DNA from: Roseibium sp. MMSF_3412
GTDB lineage: Bacteria > Pseudomonadota > Alphaproteobacteria > Rhizobiales > Stappiaceae
Assembly: GCF_030733265.1 (NCBI RefSeq)
Contig: NZ_JASHJI010000001.1
Location: 1 to 64,000, forward strand
Direction of reading: 5' to 3'
DNA length: 64,000 nucleotides
Shown here: one piece after another, positions 7,555 through 17,238 of the stretch
Layout: the number at the start of each line of letters is the position of its first letter
Position numbering within the stretch: the first letter of the stretch is position 1
Program-made: the position numbers and the translations under genes
Notes under the pieces: model-generated
Databases searched by the model: none
What the model saw: the letters and a program-made list of their open reading frames with translations, nothing else
Told to the model about the DNA's origin: nothing

Positions 7555-9165
7555 CTACTGCTCTGTGATCCGGCCGTCCGTATAGGGGGCATACCCACCC
7601 TTTGCGGCTATGTAATCAGCCACAACGACTTCCAGACCCGGGCCGTAGTCATAGGCATTCATGCCGTTTTCGGCGAAGACCTTGTAGCCGTCACCGCCGC
7701 CGCGCATGTAATTGTTGGAAACGACGCCATAGACCTTGTCCGGATCAAGCGGAACCCAGTTGCCGTCTTCCATGACCTCAACCAACAGGACGCGGCCCGC
7801 GCCCGGGTCCTTCTTGCGGGTCCAGTAGTATTTCAACCCGGCAACCTGCGGGAAGCGCCCGGCCCCTTCCTCGACCTGCGAAACGCCGTTTTCCAGCGCC
7901 GCCACGACGTCCGAGCCTTTCAGCTGGAAGGTGGAGAGCGTGTTCTGGAACGGCAGCACCGTCAGGACTTCGCCCATGGTGACTTCGCCGCCATCGATGG
8001 AGGCGCGCAGGCCGCCGCCGTTCTGGATCGCAATCTGAACGCCCTGGTCCTTGACACGGTCGAGCATCGCGTCGGCTACGAGATTGCCCATCTGGCACTC
8101 GCCGGCACGGCAGGAGCCGCGGTCGCCGTCGATCGCGCCTTCACTGGAGCCGATGACCTTGGCCTTCAGTTCCTCGATCGGCGCGGCAAGTTCCGCGACA
8201 CGCGCCGCAACACCTTCATCCGGCGTCACGGAGGCGTCCAGAAGGATCGGCTCGCCTTCAGCCTTCAAGAGTTTGCCGTCATCGTCCCAGGTCACGTCCA
8301 GTTCGCCGAGGAACTTTCCATAGGCGTAGGCCTGGACAATCGGCACCTCGTTGCCATCCGGATTGGTCACCATCACCGGATATGGCCCGGACGCCCTCTC
8401 CTGCGTGTTCGACAGAAGCGTGTGCGAATGCCCGCCGACGATCACGTCGATCCCGGGAACCGCCGCTGCGATTTCCATGTCGCGAGACAGGCCCATGTGA
8501 GTCACGGCAATGATCTTGTTGATTCCAGCAGCCTCCAGGCCTTCAACGGCACCCTTCAGGTAGTCTTCTGCCTGGATGAAGCGGACATTCTCGCCCGGCG
8601 AGGACGTTTCGGACGTGTCCTCGGCCAGTGCCGAGACGATGCCGATTTTCTCGCCGCCTCGCTCCAGGATGACGATGCCCGGAACCTTGCCTTTCAGGGC
8701 CGGCTCGGCGCTGACATCGATATTGCCTGAAATGACCGGAAACTCGGCCTTGTCGATGAACTTCGCCAGGACTTCAGGACCGTCATCGAATTCGTGATTG
8801 CCGACCACCATGGCGTCGAGACCAAGGACATTGGCAAATTCCACCGCGGCATCGCCCTTGTAGGTGGTGTAGAAGAGAGAGCCCTGGAACTGGTCGCCGG
8901 CATCGACCACGATGACGTTCTTGCCCTCGGCCTCAAGCTCCGCGCGCCGTTGATCGAGCATGGTCTTGATGCGCGCGATACCGCCGAAACACTTCCCTTC
9001 CGCTTCATCCTCGGCGCCGCAGGTCGAATCGTATTTGTTGATCGATTCAATGCGCGAGTGGAGATCGTTCAGATGCAATATGGAAAGTGAAAAGTCGGCA
9101 TATGCCGCCGTCGACAGGCCTGTCGACAAACACAGCGCCGAAGCGATCAGAAAACGGTTCTTCAT
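7555..9165 (-). CDS. Periplasmic 5'-nucleotidase / 2',3'-cyclic phosphodiesterase family protein
   Basis: This UshA-like dinuclear metallophosphatase releases phosphate and nucleoside from extracellular nucleotides. A Sec signal peptide (MKNRFLIASALCLSTG...AYA, about 23 residues) precedes the calcineurin-like domain. Metal motifs in order are HLNDLHS (residues 31-37), GDQFQG, GNHEFD, THMG and GGHSH. The C-terminal 5'-nucleotidase domain follows, with the NGGGLRAS substrate loop and a late 'NNYMRGGGDGY' motif. At 536 residues it is full length. It stands alone, with its own terminator, between yacG and tRNA-Phe. Confidence 0.9.
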   Translation of the reverse strand: MKNRFLIASALCLSTGLSTAAYADFSLSILHLNDLHSRIESINKYDSTCGAEDEAEGKCFGGIARIKTMLDQRRAELEAEGKNVIVVDAGDQFQGSLFYTTYKGDAAVEFANVLGLDAMVVGNHEFDDGPEVLAKFIDKAEFPVISGNIDVSAEPALKGKVPGIVILERGGEKIGIVSALAEDTSETSSPGENVRFIQAEDYLKGAVEGLEAAGINKIIAVTHMGLSRDMEIAAAVPGIDVIVGGHSHTLLSNTQERASGPYPVMVTNPDGNEVPIVQAYAYGKFLGELDVTWDDDGKLLKAEGEPILLDASVTPDEGVAARVAELAAPIEELKAKVIGSSEGAIDGDRGSCRAGECQMGNLVADAMLDRVKDQGVQIAIQNGGGLRASIDGGEVTMGEVLTVLPFQNTLSTFQLKGSDVVAALENGVSQVEEGAGRFPQVAGLKYYWTRKKDPGAGRVLLVEVMEDGNWVPLDPDKVYGVVSNNYMRGGGDGYKVFAENGMNAYDYGPGLEVVVADYIAAKGGYAPYTDGRITEQ

Positions 9166-9420
9166 CGGACCCTCGCCCTTGATTCTGTTTGTTTGCTCAG
9201 AAGCACCTGCGCCTCGCGGTCCCGGGACCGGCCAGCCGGTGAAGGCAAATCTTCGAACAGAATGCCTGCAACCGCAAGCGGTCAGGCCGGAATGAGGGAA
9301 ATAAATTTAGCCGCATAATTTCACATGCGGCACTCACGGCACGTCACGCGCCGTCAAAACCGTCGGCGCTTCGGGTGCTGCACCAATCCGCAAACGCAAA
9401 CGGGGCTTTTTACGCAGAGA

Positions 9421-9615
9421 TCAGTCGTCCGGAAAGTTGCTTTCGTCGATGTCGTCGGTTTCCACAACCGGGATCGTGTAGCCCTCGGTAAACCAGCGAT
9501 TCAGGTCGATCTTCGCACACCGGTCCGAACAAAAGGGATAGTCCTCCCGGGTAGAGAGCTTCGAACAGATCGGACACGGGCGCATGCGGCGCGTTGCTGT
9601 CTTGTCTTCACTCAC
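9421..9615 (-). CDS. yacG: DNA gyrase inhibitor / zinc protein YacG
   Basis: YacG is a small zinc-binding protein that in E. coli binds GyrB and inhibits gyrase. The 64-residue product carries the four-cysteine zinc site CPICSKL...FCSDRCAKIDLNRW. The 'SDRCxxIDLNRW' block is family-specific. A conserved acidic tail (ETDDIDESNFPDD) ends the protein. It lies 43 bases downstream of maf, as in many alphaproteobacteria. Confidence 0.92.
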   Translation of the reverse strand: MSEDKTATRRMRPCPICSKLSTREDYPFCSDRCAKIDLNRWFTEGYTIPVVETDDIDESNFPDD

Positions 9616-9658
9616 GAATGTCGGCCTCGCTGTCTTGGCGATGCCACCGGATCAAAGA

Positions 9659-10285
9659 TCAGGCGGCGGCGGTCGCCCAGCCCTGGTGCACCGGGTATCC
9701 GGCCGCAGTCAACAGGTTGACGGTCTCCACCAGCGGCAATCCGACCACGGAGGGATAGGAGCCGACGAGCTTGACCACGAAACTCCCTGCCAGTCCCTGG
9801 ATGGCATAGCCACCGGCCTTGCCGCGCCATTCACCGGATGCAATGTAATCATCAACATCCTTGCGCGACAAGCGCTTGAAGCGAATGCGCGTTTCGACCA
9901 GTTTCGAACGGACCTTGCCATTCGCCTCCGCAACGGCAACGCCGGTGAAAACACGGTGTCCCCTGCCGGAAAGCATGGAAAGGCACATGAGTGCCTGCTC
10001 GGTCAGTTCCGCCTTCGGCAAGGCGCGGCGTCCAACCGCAACCACGGTGTCGGCGGCGAGCACGATACCGCCCTGCGTTTCCTGCAGGGCATCGGCGGAC
10101 TGGCGGACGGTTTCCGCCTTGGTCCGGGCCAGTCTCAGCGCAAGGCTGCGCGGCGTTTCGTGTTTTTTCGGTGTTTCATCGATGTCGGCCGGCATGAGGT
10201 GATCGGGATCAAGGCCGATCTGCTGCAGCAGCGCAAGGCGGCGCGGAGATGCAGAAGCCAGTATGAGCTGAGGAGCATCGGTCAT
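9659..10285 (-). CDS. maf: Maf-like nucleotide pyrophosphatase
   Basis: Maf proteins hydrolyse non-canonical or modified nucleoside triphosphates, mainly m5UTP, UTP and dTTP, and have been linked to septum control. The 208-residue product begins with the signature LILASASPRR. It contains 'ADIDE' and the catalytic-Asp region 'VLAADTVV', then 'SGRGHRVFTGVAV'. The conserved 'GKAGGYAIQGLAGSFV' is also present. The start ATG is at 10285, 40 bases after infA. Confidence 0.93.
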   Translation of the reverse strand: MTDAPQLILASASPRRLALLQQIGLDPDHLMPADIDETPKKHETPRSLALRLARTKAETVRQSADALQETQGGIVLAADTVVAVGRRALPKAELTEQALMCLSMLSGRGHRVFTGVAVAEANGKVRSKLVETRIRFKRLSRKDVDDYIASGEWRGKAGGYAIQGLAGSFVVKLVGSYPSVVGLPLVETVNLLTAAGYPVHQGWATAAA

Positions 10286-10325
10286 TTTAGAAGGAACCTT
10301 GCAGCCGGCATCACAATCAAATCCG

Positions 10326-10544
10326 CTATTTGAAGCGGTAGGTGATCCGCCCCTTGGTGAGGTCGTAAGGGGTCATTTCAACGAGAACCTTGTCACCCGC
10401 CAGAACGCGGATCCGGTTCTTGCGCATACGCCCTGCGGTGTGGGCGATAATCTCGTGATCGTTTTCCAGTTTTACGCGGAACGTGGCATTGGGCAACAGT
10501 TCCGTTACGACGCCCGGAAACTCCAGAGCTTCTTCTTTGGCCAT
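10326..10544 (-). CDS. infA: Translation initiation factor IF-1
   Basis: IF-1 is a single OB-fold protein that occupies the ribosomal A site during initiation. The 72-residue product, [20 protein letters not shown] onward, with 'VRMTPYDL'-like '[18 protein letters not shown]' at the C-terminus, matches alphaproteobacterial IF-1 over its whole length. It sits between a low-molecular-weight phosphatase gene and maf, the usual order in this group. Confidence 0.97.
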   Translation of the reverse strand: MAKEEALEFPGVVTELLPNATFRVKLENDHEIIAHTAGRMRKNRIRVLAGDKVLVEMTPYDLTKGRITYRFK

Positions 10545-10647
10545 TTGATATCCTGATTAAAGCGGGCCTGGCCCGCGGGTGCGGGGGAAACTAACGGATT
10601 AGCGGGCGAAAGTGAACCTTTCTTTCCGTTCCTTACAAAAAAGAAAT

Positions 10648-11100
10648 TCAGTCTGCCGCGGTCGGGGACCAGTCGAGGCGTTTCTTGATGCGCATCATCA
10701 ACTGATCGCGTACCGCGCGGTATTCATTGAGGATCTGCTCGCGGCTGCCGGTCGCCAGCGTCGGGTCCATCGTTGGCCAGTATTCGACGTCCACGGCCTC
10801 CGTGCGGGTCATTTCCAATGCCTTGTGGTGGGCTTCTGGTGCGAGTGAGACAATCAGATCGAAGCCCGATTCATCAAGGTCCTCGAAGGTCTTGGGCTGG
10901 TGCCGGCTCATGTCGATGCCGATCTCCGACATCACCGCATCCACAAACGGGTCGGTCTTGCCCTCGCGAACGCCTGCCGAGCGCACATAAATCCTGCCCG
11001 GAAACAGTTTCTGCGTCAGCGCTTCGGCCATGGGAGAGCGAACGGAATTCATCCCGCACGCAAACAGAACCGCAGTCGGACGGAGGCCCGGCCCGGTCAC
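10648..11100 (-). CDS. Low-molecular-weight phosphotyrosine phosphatase / arsenate reductase-fold protein
   Basis: The 150-residue product has the CX5R phosphate loop near the N-terminus (FACGMNSVRSPMAEAL). It also has the C-terminal 'WPTMDPT' region, where the general-acid Asp of LMW-PTPs normally resides. These proteins remove phosphate from Tyr residues or, in related clades, reduce arsenate. Its fixed position between UPF0262 and infA in alphaproteobacteria suggests a housekeeping rather than arsenic role. The start is GTG at 11100 with AAGGG nine bases upstream, five bases after the UPF0262 stop. Confidence 0.8.
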   Translation of the reverse strand: MTGPGLRPTAVLFACGMNSVRSPMAEALTQKLFPGRIYVRSAGVREGKTDPFVDAVMSEIGIDMSRHQPKTFEDLDESGFDLIVSLAPEAHHKALEMTRTEAVDVEYWPTMDPTLATGSREQILNEYRAVRDQLMMRIKKRLDWSPTAAD

Positions 11101-11105
11101 CTGTG

Positions 11106-11609
11106 TCAGCCCTTCCAGTGGAGGGCATAAACGAGCGTGAACAATCGTCTTGCCGTTTGCATGTCCACTTCGATCTTCCCTTCCAGGCGCTCCATCAGGA
11201 TCGTCGATCCCTCATTGTGAACACCCCGCCGCCCCATGTCGATCGCCTCGATCTGACTGGGCGTCGCATGACGTATGGCCTCGTAATAGCTCTCGCAGAT
11301 CAGGTCGTAATCCTTGACGATCTTGCGCAGAGGCGTGAGCGACAGAACGTGCGTGACGACATCCTGCTCGTCTTCGGTCCTGATTCGAAAAACGAGCCGC
11401 TTTTCGACGACGGCAAGATTGAGAACGTATCTGGTGGCCGGATGTCCGACGGGCTGGAAGCTGTTTTCCTCGATCAGGTCATAGATCGCAACGGCCCGAT
11501 CATGTTCCACTTCCGGTGTTGAACGCGCGATCGAGGCCTCGTCCAGAACAACGTCGACCAACCGCCCTCCGGCGGATTGCGAACTGGTGTCCGGTTGCGT
11601 ATCGCTCAT
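11106..11609 (-). CDS. UPF0262 family protein
   Basis: This 167-residue protein matches the alphaproteobacterial UPF0262 family, whose function is unknown. Recognisable blocks are '[14 protein letters not shown]', '[16 protein letters not shown]' and 'LHWKG' at the C-terminus. No signal peptide, membrane segment or catalytic motif is obvious. The gene lies 25 bases after hisD and 5 bases before the phosphatase gene, so it is almost certainly cotranscribed with them. The conserved placement points to a general cellular role. Confidence 0.85.
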   Translation of the reverse strand: MSDTQPDTSSQSAGGRLVDVVLDEASIARSTPEVEHDRAVAIYDLIEENSFQPVGHPATRYVLNLAVVEKRLVFRIRTEDEQDVVTHVLSLTPLRKIVKDYDLICESYYEAIRHATPSQIEAIDMGRRGVHNEGSTILMERLEGKIEVDMQTARRLFTLVYALHWKG

Positions 11610-11634
11610 GTGCGAGAAACCTCTTTGCTCCCGA

Positions 11635-12945
11635 TTACATGTTCAACCTGATGGAAACAGAGCGCGCGTGCGCCGACAAGCCCTCAGATTCACCCAGCGT
11701 CATTGCTGCCGGGCCAAGAGCCCGCAGATTATCCGCATTACACTTCAGGATCGAGGTGCGTTTGACAAATTCCAGTACAGAAAGACCTGAGGAAAACCGC
11801 GCGGAGCGGGCCGTCGGCAGCACGTGATTGGACCCGCCGACATAATCGCCGATCGCTTCAGGGGTGTAATGGCCAAGAAAAACCGCGCCCGCATTGCGGA
11901 CTTGTTTCAGGAGTTCCTCCGGGCCGGCAACCGCAAGTTCCAGGTGTTCCGGGGCGATCCGGTTGGCGAGCGGCATGGCCGCTCCCAGATCCTCAACAGT
12001 GATAACAGCGCCGAAGTCTTCCCAGCTCGCGCGGGCGACCTCTTCGCGCGGCAATGTCTTCAACTGCGATTCAACCGCCTTTTCCACTTCTTGCGCCAGA
12101 TCCATGCTGTCGGTAATCAGGATCGACTGGGCGGCGGTGTCGTGTTCGGCCTGGGCAAGCAGATCCGCGGCGATCCAGTCCGGGTTGTTGCCGCCGTCGG
12201 CGACAATCAGCACTTCGGATGGCCCGGCGATCATGTCAATGCCGACCGTGCCGAAAACCCGGCGCTTTGCGGCTGCGACATAGGCATTTCCCGGTCCGAC
12301 AATCTTGGCGACCGGGGCGATGGTCCCGGTCCCGAAGGCGAGCGCGGCAATCGCCTGCGCACCGCCGATCCGGTAGATTTCCGTCACGCCGGCAACTTTG
12401 GCCGCTGCAAGAACAAGCGGGTTCAGAACACCGTCGGGGCTCGGCACGACCATGACGATCCGCTCTACACCTGCAACGCGCGCCGGAACGACATTCATGA
12501 GAACGGAACTCGGATAGCTCGCAAGCCCTCCCGGCACATAGACTCCGACCGCCTCGATCGCGGTCCAGATGGATCCCAGTTCCACGCCGAGCGCGTCCTG
12601 GTAACGGTCGTCCTGCGGCATCTGGCGCGCATGGTGCGCGGTGATCCTGTCATGCGCCAGCTGCAGGGCCTCAAGCGTCTCCGCCGGGACCTCACTGACG
12701 GCCCGATCGATCTCTTCTTCTGAGACCGTCAGCGCCGCCATGCTGTCCGCTTCGAGCCTGTCGAACTTCGCGGTGTATTCCAGCACGGCCTTGTCGCCGT
12801 CCCTGCGCACCGCGTCGATAATGTCCCTCACAACGAGATCAACGTCTTCCGACACTTCCCGCTTTGATGACAGAAGCGCTTCGAACTTTGCTTCAAAGCC
12901 GGCTTCAGATTTGTTCAGGCGGTGGACCACACGCGGCTCCATCAT
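11635..12945 (-). CDS. hisD: Histidinol dehydrogenase HisD
   Basis: HisD oxidises L-histidinol to L-histidine in two NAD+-dependent steps in the cytoplasm, using zinc. The 436-residue product shows family blocks including '[15 protein letters not shown]', '[15 protein letters not shown]', '[11 protein letters not shown]', 'LAQAEHD' and 'NHVLPT'. It is separated from the DUF2948 gene by 64 bases. The remaining his genes are not in the window; a detached hisD beside infA and UPF0262 is normal for alphaproteobacteria. Confidence 0.96.
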   Translation of the reverse strand: MMEPRVVHRLNKSEAGFEAKFEALLSSKREVSEDVDLVVRDIIDAVRRDGDKAVLEYTAKFDRLEADSMAALTVSEEEIDRAVSEVPAETLEALQLAHDRITAHHARQMPQDDRYQDALGVELGSIWTAIEAVGVYVPGGLASYPSSVLMNVVPARVAGVERIVMVVPSPDGVLNPLVLAAAKVAGVTEIYRIGGAQAIAALAFGTGTIAPVAKIVGPGNAYVAAAKRRVFGTVGIDMIAGPSEVLIVADGGNNPDWIAADLLAQAEHDTAAQSILITDSMDLAQEVEKAVESQLKTLPREEVARASWEDFGAVITVEDLGAAMPLANRIAPEHLELAVAGPEELLKQVRNAGAVFLGHYTPEAIGDYVGGSNHVLPTARSARFSSGLSVLEFVKRTSILKCNADNLRALGPAAMTLGESEGLSAHARSVSIRLNM

Positions 12946-13009
12946 GATTTCTGGCAGTGTTTTTGGCGTTCTTTCAACACGCGGCGCCGGCCACGGCCGG
13001 CAGCGTCAG

Positions 13010-13447
13010 TCAACTCAGATCGTGCTGGGGCAGGTTGGGCGTCGCCCAGGCAGCGCCGAGATCGGACAGCTGTGCCTCGATGCATTCAACCTGAAGCGCA
13101 ATGCTGGAACCGCCCGCAAATGCGAGCTGGATCGTGCCGGAGGGGTCTTCGCCCGCTTCAAACGTGACCGCGAGCAACTCCAGGACCAGGCCCTTCGCAT
13201 CCTGGCGGATGTTCTGTGCCTTCATGTCGGTCACCTGGGTGAACGCAAGCGCGGACCTGCGCCGTTCATGTTCCTTGCTGCGTTTGTCCGCCTTCTTGTC
13301 CCAGACGAAACGGTTCATCACAAACACCGCTTTTTTCTCCTTCGGGAGAAAGCGGATATCGGCGACGGTCAGGACGGCGTCCTGGATATGGGCGGAAAGA
13401 ACTTCAAGATCTTCCTGGTCGAGGGCGGCAAGTTTCAGCTGATCCAT
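13010..13447 (-). CDS. DUF2948 family protein
   Basis: This 145-residue cytoplasmic protein of the alphaproteobacterial DUF2948 family has no known function. It begins with the family's 'LKLAALDQEDLEVLSAHIQDAV' segment. Further blocks are 'RFVWDK', 'RRRSALAF' and the C-terminal 'QVECIEAQLSDLG'. It precedes hisD on the same strand, as in related genomes. There is no signal peptide or membrane segment. Confidence 0.85.
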   Translation of the reverse strand: MDQLKLAALDQEDLEVLSAHIQDAVLTVADIRFLPKEKKAVFVMNRFVWDKKADKRSKEHERRRSALAFTQVTDMKAQNIRQDAKGLVLELLAVTFEAGEDPSGTIQLAFAGGSSIALQVECIEAQLSDLGAAWATPNLPQHDLS

Positions 13448-13582
13448 GGCGGTCCGAATTCTGATCCGTTCGTTCGTTTTCGGGCAGTCCGCATATAGGT
13501 GGGGTTCTGCCGCGTCCCAAGAATGTTGACCTAAAGCGGATTAAACAATTTTGCAACGCACGAATGAGCAGAGGCTTTTGCC

Positions 13583-13795
13583 TCAGGGGCCTTCATCAAC
13601 GCGCTGGCGCAGATCGTCCTTGATTTCGTCCAGTGACGCGAGACGCTTGAAGACGCGCCGCCCCAGCCAGAGCCCGAAGACAAGCAGGAAGAACCCGAGT
13701 GTCGGTCCAAAGGGTGGCGGCACGAGAACAACGGCGAGCATGCCGGCAAAGGCAAAGCCCACCTGAATCAGAAACCGGATTGTCTGTGCGCCCAT
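13583..13795 (-). CDS. Small two-helix inner-membrane protein
   Basis: The 70-residue product has two hydrophobic segments (about residues 7-24 and 27-43) separated by a short Pro/Gly turn (PPPFGP). A basic, amphipathic cytoplasmic tail follows ('RRVFKRLASLDEIKDDLRQRV'). I do not recognise the family. It may be an unannotated conserved small membrane protein; its high-GC codon use resembles its neighbours. Confidence that it is a gene is moderate. Confidence 0.5.
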   Translation of the reverse strand: MGAQTIRFLIQVGFAFAGMLAVVLVPPPFGPTLGFFLLVFGLWLGRRVFKRLASLDEIKDDLRQRVDEGP

Positions 13796-13946
13796 TGCGC
13801 CCCTTTCCTTGCTTTCGCCGCGCCGACTTCAGCGATTACCAGCATGCAGCTTCAAGGCTGCAATTCTCCATAGCCAAGCTTGCAATCAAACATAGCATCC
13901 TCGACAGTGACAGGATGCTTGCACTCTAACACCGTCGCGGATACCC

Positions 13947-14423
13947 ATGCATTTCAGGCTCCCGGTCCTCTATCTAGCGCTTTCCTTCCTTCTGGCACCT
14001 TCGGGGCAGGCACAGGATATGAGCGAAAAGGTTCTTGGCGAAAGCATCTACGTGCCGGCCTATTCCAGGATCTTTTCCTATCCGCAGCGCTCCGACCTGC
14101 TCGCCGCCACCCTTGCCGTTCACAATGTCGATCCCGAGACACCCATCACGCTCACGCGGGTCGACTATCACGGCGAGGACGGCAAGGTGCTGCGCACTTT
14201 GCTTGAAACACCGCTCGAACTCGCACCGTTCCAGTCGAAGACGGTGCTCATTCCCATCAACGACACCAGCGGCGGCGTCGGCTCGAATTTCCTTGTCGTG
14301 TGGTCGTCGGAGGCGCCGGCGCTGAGCCCGATTGCCGAGGCGATCATGACAAGCGGCAGCGGCGGGCCGGGCCCGTCCTTTACGACCAGGGGCCGCGTGA
14401 TCGAACGCCAGCACGCGGAATGA
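13947..14423 (+). CDS. DUF3124 periplasmic protein
   Basis: The 158-residue product has a cleavable signal peptide (MHFRLPVLYLALSFLLAPSGQA). A DUF3124-type domain follows, with 'VPAYSRIFS', 'LAATLAVHNVDPETPITLTRVDYHGEDG' and 'LAPFQSKTVLIPINDTSGGVGSNFLVVW', a beta-sandwich-like pattern. The family occurs in proteobacteria and cyanobacteria and has no assigned function. It is the only plus-strand gene within the housekeeping block and is convergent with murA. Confidence 0.78.
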   Translation: MHFRLPVLYLALSFLLAPSGQAQDMSEKVLGESIYVPAYSRIFSYPQRSDLLAATLAVHNVDPETPITLTRVDYHGEDGKVLRTLLETPLELAPFQSKTVLIPINDTSGGVGSNFLVVWSSEAPALSPIAEAIMTSGSGGPGPSFTTRGRVIERQHAE

Positions 14424-14472
14424 GCCGCACCGCGTGCCTTCTTGCCGGGGCCGCGGCCGGATCGTTGCTGGC

Positions 14473-15762
14473 TTAACCTGAAATCCGCTCGATCTGCGCG
14501 CCGCAGCGGGTCAGTTTGTCTTCCAGCCGCTCGAAGCCACGATCCAGATGATAGACCCGGTTGACGGTGGTTTCCCCCTCCGCCGCCAGTCCGGCAATCA
14601 CCAGGGATACGGACGCTCTCAGGTCCGTTGCCATGACCGGCGCACCGCGCAGTTCGGAGACCCCGTCGATCAGGGCCGTGCGGCCGTCGACCTGGATCTG
14701 CGCACCGAGCCGTGCCAGTTCCTGCACATGCATGAAGCGGTTTTCGAAGATCGTTTCGGTGACCCGGCTTGTGCCGCCCGCCTTGGTCATCAGCGCCATG
14801 AACTGCGCCTGCAGGTCCGTCGGAAAGCCCGGGAACGGTTCTGTCGTGACGTCGACCGGCTGAATACCGTTGCCGTTGCGATAGACCTTTAGGCCTTCAT
14901 CGGTCTGGGTGATGTCCGCGCCGGCCTGCCGCAGTGTATCGAGCGCACTCTCCAGCAGGTCGGAGCGCGCCCCCTGAAGCAGCACGTCGCCGCCCGTCAT
15001 CGCGACGGCCATGGCATAGGTGCCGGTTTCGATCCGGTCCGGAACCACGGCGTGGTGCGCGCCATGAAGCCGGGAGACGCCCTGAATGCGAATGGTCGAG
15101 GTGCCTGCACCCTCGATCTTCGCGCCCATGGCCTTCAGACAATTGGCGAGATCGACCACTTCGGGTTCGCGCGCCGCATTGACAAGCTCGGTCTCGCCCT
15201 TGGCCAGCGTCGCCGCCATCATGATGGTGTGGGTCGCGCCGACCGACACCTTCGGGAATTCGACACGGGCGCCCTTCAGGCCACCCGGCGCGCCGACGAC
15301 CACATAGCCGCCCTCGATCTCGATATCCGCGCCAAGCGCCGCCAGCCCGTCAATGAAGAAATCGACGGGGCGCGTTCCGATGGCGCAACCGCCCGGAAGC
15401 GACACGCGCGCCTCGCGCATGCGCGCGACGAGCGGGCCGATCACCCAGAAGCTGGCGCGCATTTTCGAAACAAGTTCATAAGGCGCGGTCGTGTCGACAA
15501 TTTCGCGGGCGGTCAGGTTCAACGTCTGGCCGGAAAGATCGTTCTGGCCGCTGCGCTTGCCGTTGACGGAATAGTCGACACCGTGATTGGAGAGGATCTG
15601 CATGAGCTGCGCCACGTCGCGCAGCCGCGGCACATTGGAGAGCGTCAGCGTTTCGTCCGTCAGCAGCGAGGCGATCATCAGAGGCAGCGTTGCGTTCTTC
15701 GCGCCCGAAATCGGAATGACACCGTTCAGCTCAGCACCGCCGACGACCTTAATGCTATCCAT
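14473..15762 (-). CDS. murA: UDP-N-acetylglucosamine 1-carboxyvinyltransferase MurA
   Basis: MurA transfers enolpyruvate from PEP to UDP-GlcNAc, the first committed step of peptidoglycan synthesis. The 429-residue product starts at the ATG at 15762 (MDSIKVVGG), behind a GGGG-rich ribosome site. An upstream in-frame ATG would add 11 non-homologous residues. The substrate Lys22-Asn23 pair (SGAKNA) and catalytic Cys126 ([10 protein letters not shown]) are present; Cys here predicts sensitivity of the active site to fosfomycin. A conserved small basic protein gene lies immediately upstream. Confidence 0.96.
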   Translation of the reverse strand: MDSIKVVGGAELNGVIPISGAKNATLPLMIASLLTDETLTLSNVPRLRDVAQLMQILSNHGVDYSVNGKRSGQNDLSGQTLNLTAREIVDTTAPYELVSKMRASFWVIGPLVARMREARVSLPGGCAIGTRPVDFFIDGLAALGADIEIEGGYVVVGAPGGLKGARVEFPKVSVGATHTIMMAATLAKGETELVNAAREPEVVDLANCLKAMGAKIEGAGTSTIRIQGVSRLHGAHHAVVPDRIETGTYAMAVAMTGGDVLLQGARSDLLESALDTLRQAGADITQTDEGLKVYRNGNGIQPVDVTTEPFPGFPTDLQAQFMALMTKAGGTSRVTETIFENRFMHVQELARLGAQIQVDGRTALIDGVSELRGAPVMATDLRASVSLVIAGLAAEGETTVNRVYHLDRGFERLEDKLTRCGAQIERISG

Positions 15763-15930
15763 ATGAAACCCCGCATCCGACCGTTTTCTTCTCAAACGGC
15801 CGTCTCATTTGAAGACATGCACAAACCTGCGGTCTACACACAAGTTGCGGCCCATGCAAGGCAGCGCGGCGTCCGCGATCGGGCGTTTTCAAGGCAGGGA
15901 AAACCGGTGCCCGGCGTGCTGCCGGAGGTC

Positions 15931-16110
15931 TCAGTCGCTCTTTCTCGCCTTTGCCGCGGCCTTGCGGCGGCGGAGATTTGCGCGCAAGGCTTCGGCGAGA
16001 CGCTCTTCCTTCGAGGAAGTGGCGACGCCTTTCGCGCCGGCACCAGTGGGCTTGCCAGCTTTTGGCGCCGCCTCGCCAGCATCCTGTTTTTTCTTGTCTT
16101 TTCCACTCAT
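15931..16110 (-). CDS. Small lysine-rich conserved protein adjacent to murA
   Basis: A 59-residue, very basic protein starts at ATG 16110 (MSGKDKKK) and ends with a predicted amphipathic helix 'ERLAEALRANLRRRKAAAKAR'. Similar small proteins with an 'RLAEALRxNLxRRKAQARAR' tail lie next to murA in many rhizobia. The tail looks suited to binding nucleic acid or ribosome, but function is unknown. A longer in-frame extension upstream to 16263 has poor composition and was not used. Confidence 0.7.
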   Translation of the reverse strand: MSGKDKKKQDAGEAAPKAGKPTGAGAKGVATSSKEERLAEALRANLRRRKAAAKARKSD

Positions 16111-16470
16111 TTTCCGACCAAAAGCCCTGTCCGATCGCCAGTTTCGGTGCGCGCGCACCGCCGCCCTTTCCGCCGTCCGGCCACCGGATGGAAGGATCCG
16201 TCTTCCGGCGTCCCGGCCTGTTGCCAAAACCGGTTCTTCAACCGGATTCCAGGTCAGGATCAAGGCCCTGCAAGCGCGCCTGAAGCTTCTTCAGAAACTC
16301 CACAAGTGTCCACCAAAAAAATCGAAAACACAGCTTGCGTCCCCGGGGCTCTTGTGGCAAAAGCGCCCTCATTCCGGGCGGCAAGGCTGCACGGGACAGC
16401 GACTTGCGTCTGAAACCGCAGCTTTCTGCAAAGCCAGTCCGACGCCGGGCACCTTTTCAAACGCCCATAT
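16111..16470. other. Intergenic region without a supported gene
   Basis: The 360 bases upstream of tRNA-Thr contain no convincing coding frame and no clear repeat. Promoter elements for the tRNA are expected here, but I cannot pick them with confidence. Confidence 0.4.
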
Positions 16471-16545
<75 letters not shown>

Positions 16546-16777
16546 TCTTTTCCCAATGAAAACAATAGCATCACAACGGTGATCAATAAGGCCAATGCTG
16601 CTGATGATGGCAGTGTTGATGTTACCGCTCGACTTTTGATGCTCAACTGAACTACAATCACTGGTAGCAACAAATCGCAGTAGGTTCGTGTATCGAATTA
16701 TCTTTCAGTATTAGTGCTGGCCAGTCTTCGGCGGTCGCTGGCGGTGCAATTTCTCCATTTAGGGACTTTGTCGGATT

Positions 16778-17200
16778 ATGAACTCTCCCAAAATTCTCCC
16801 TGATCATGATAAATTCCGAAACTGGTATCTTGACGAAGACGTCACGATCAAACTTCACAACGGTGATACCATTGAAATCAAAAAGGGTTACCGGTTCAAC
16901 GGTCACTCTGTCCCGTGGCCTTTGTCTCTGGTAATTCCCCGTTACGACACAGATATTGTTGCCGCCCTTGTCCACGATTATCTGCTCGATACCGGTCCTT
17001 GGCATCGATACAACCGGGCTTTCATGGACAAGGAATACGAACTGCAAATGCAGAAGCACAGCTACGGCTATCGCAAGTGGCTCATGCCCGCCGCCGTTCG
17101 GTTGTTTGGAACGCTTCGATTTGGCATTTGGGGCGACTATCGGGGTCAACCGAAACCCAACACCAATATTTGCGTCATTGTGACGAGTGACGACGCATAA
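16778..17200 (+). CDS. DUF1353 family protein (phage/island-associated)
   Basis: The 140-residue product matches the DUF1353 pattern: 'GYRFNGHSVPWPL', equivalent to the family's (F)xGxSxP motif, followed by 'ALVHDYLL' and a 'YRKWLMPAAVRLFG' amphipathic C-terminal region. DUF1353 genes are common in prophages, gene transfer agents and islands, but biochemical function is unknown. The gene is markedly less GC-rich than the flanking housekeeping genes and lies 233 bases downstream of tRNA-Thr, both signs of acquisition. Confidence 0.72.
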   Translation: MNSPKILPDHDKFRNWYLDEDVTIKLHNGDTIEIKKGYRFNGHSVPWPLSLVIPRYDTDIVAALVHDYLLDTGPWHRYNRAFMDKEYELQMQKHSYGYRKWLMPAAVRLFGTLRFGIWGDYRGQPKPNTNICVIVTSDDA

Positions 17201-17238
17201 TCATCTGATTTTGTTACTCAAATTCTCCATTTGACAAA

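Noticed and set aside
10648..11100. Arsenate reductase of an arsenic-resistance operon
   Set aside because: The fold fits, but the housekeeping context and absence of ars genes argue for a general LMW phosphatase-like role.
15052..16413. 453-codon plus-strand frame opposite murA
   Set aside because: Antisense to murA and the small basic gene, with low-complexity Arg/Pro composition and no domain.
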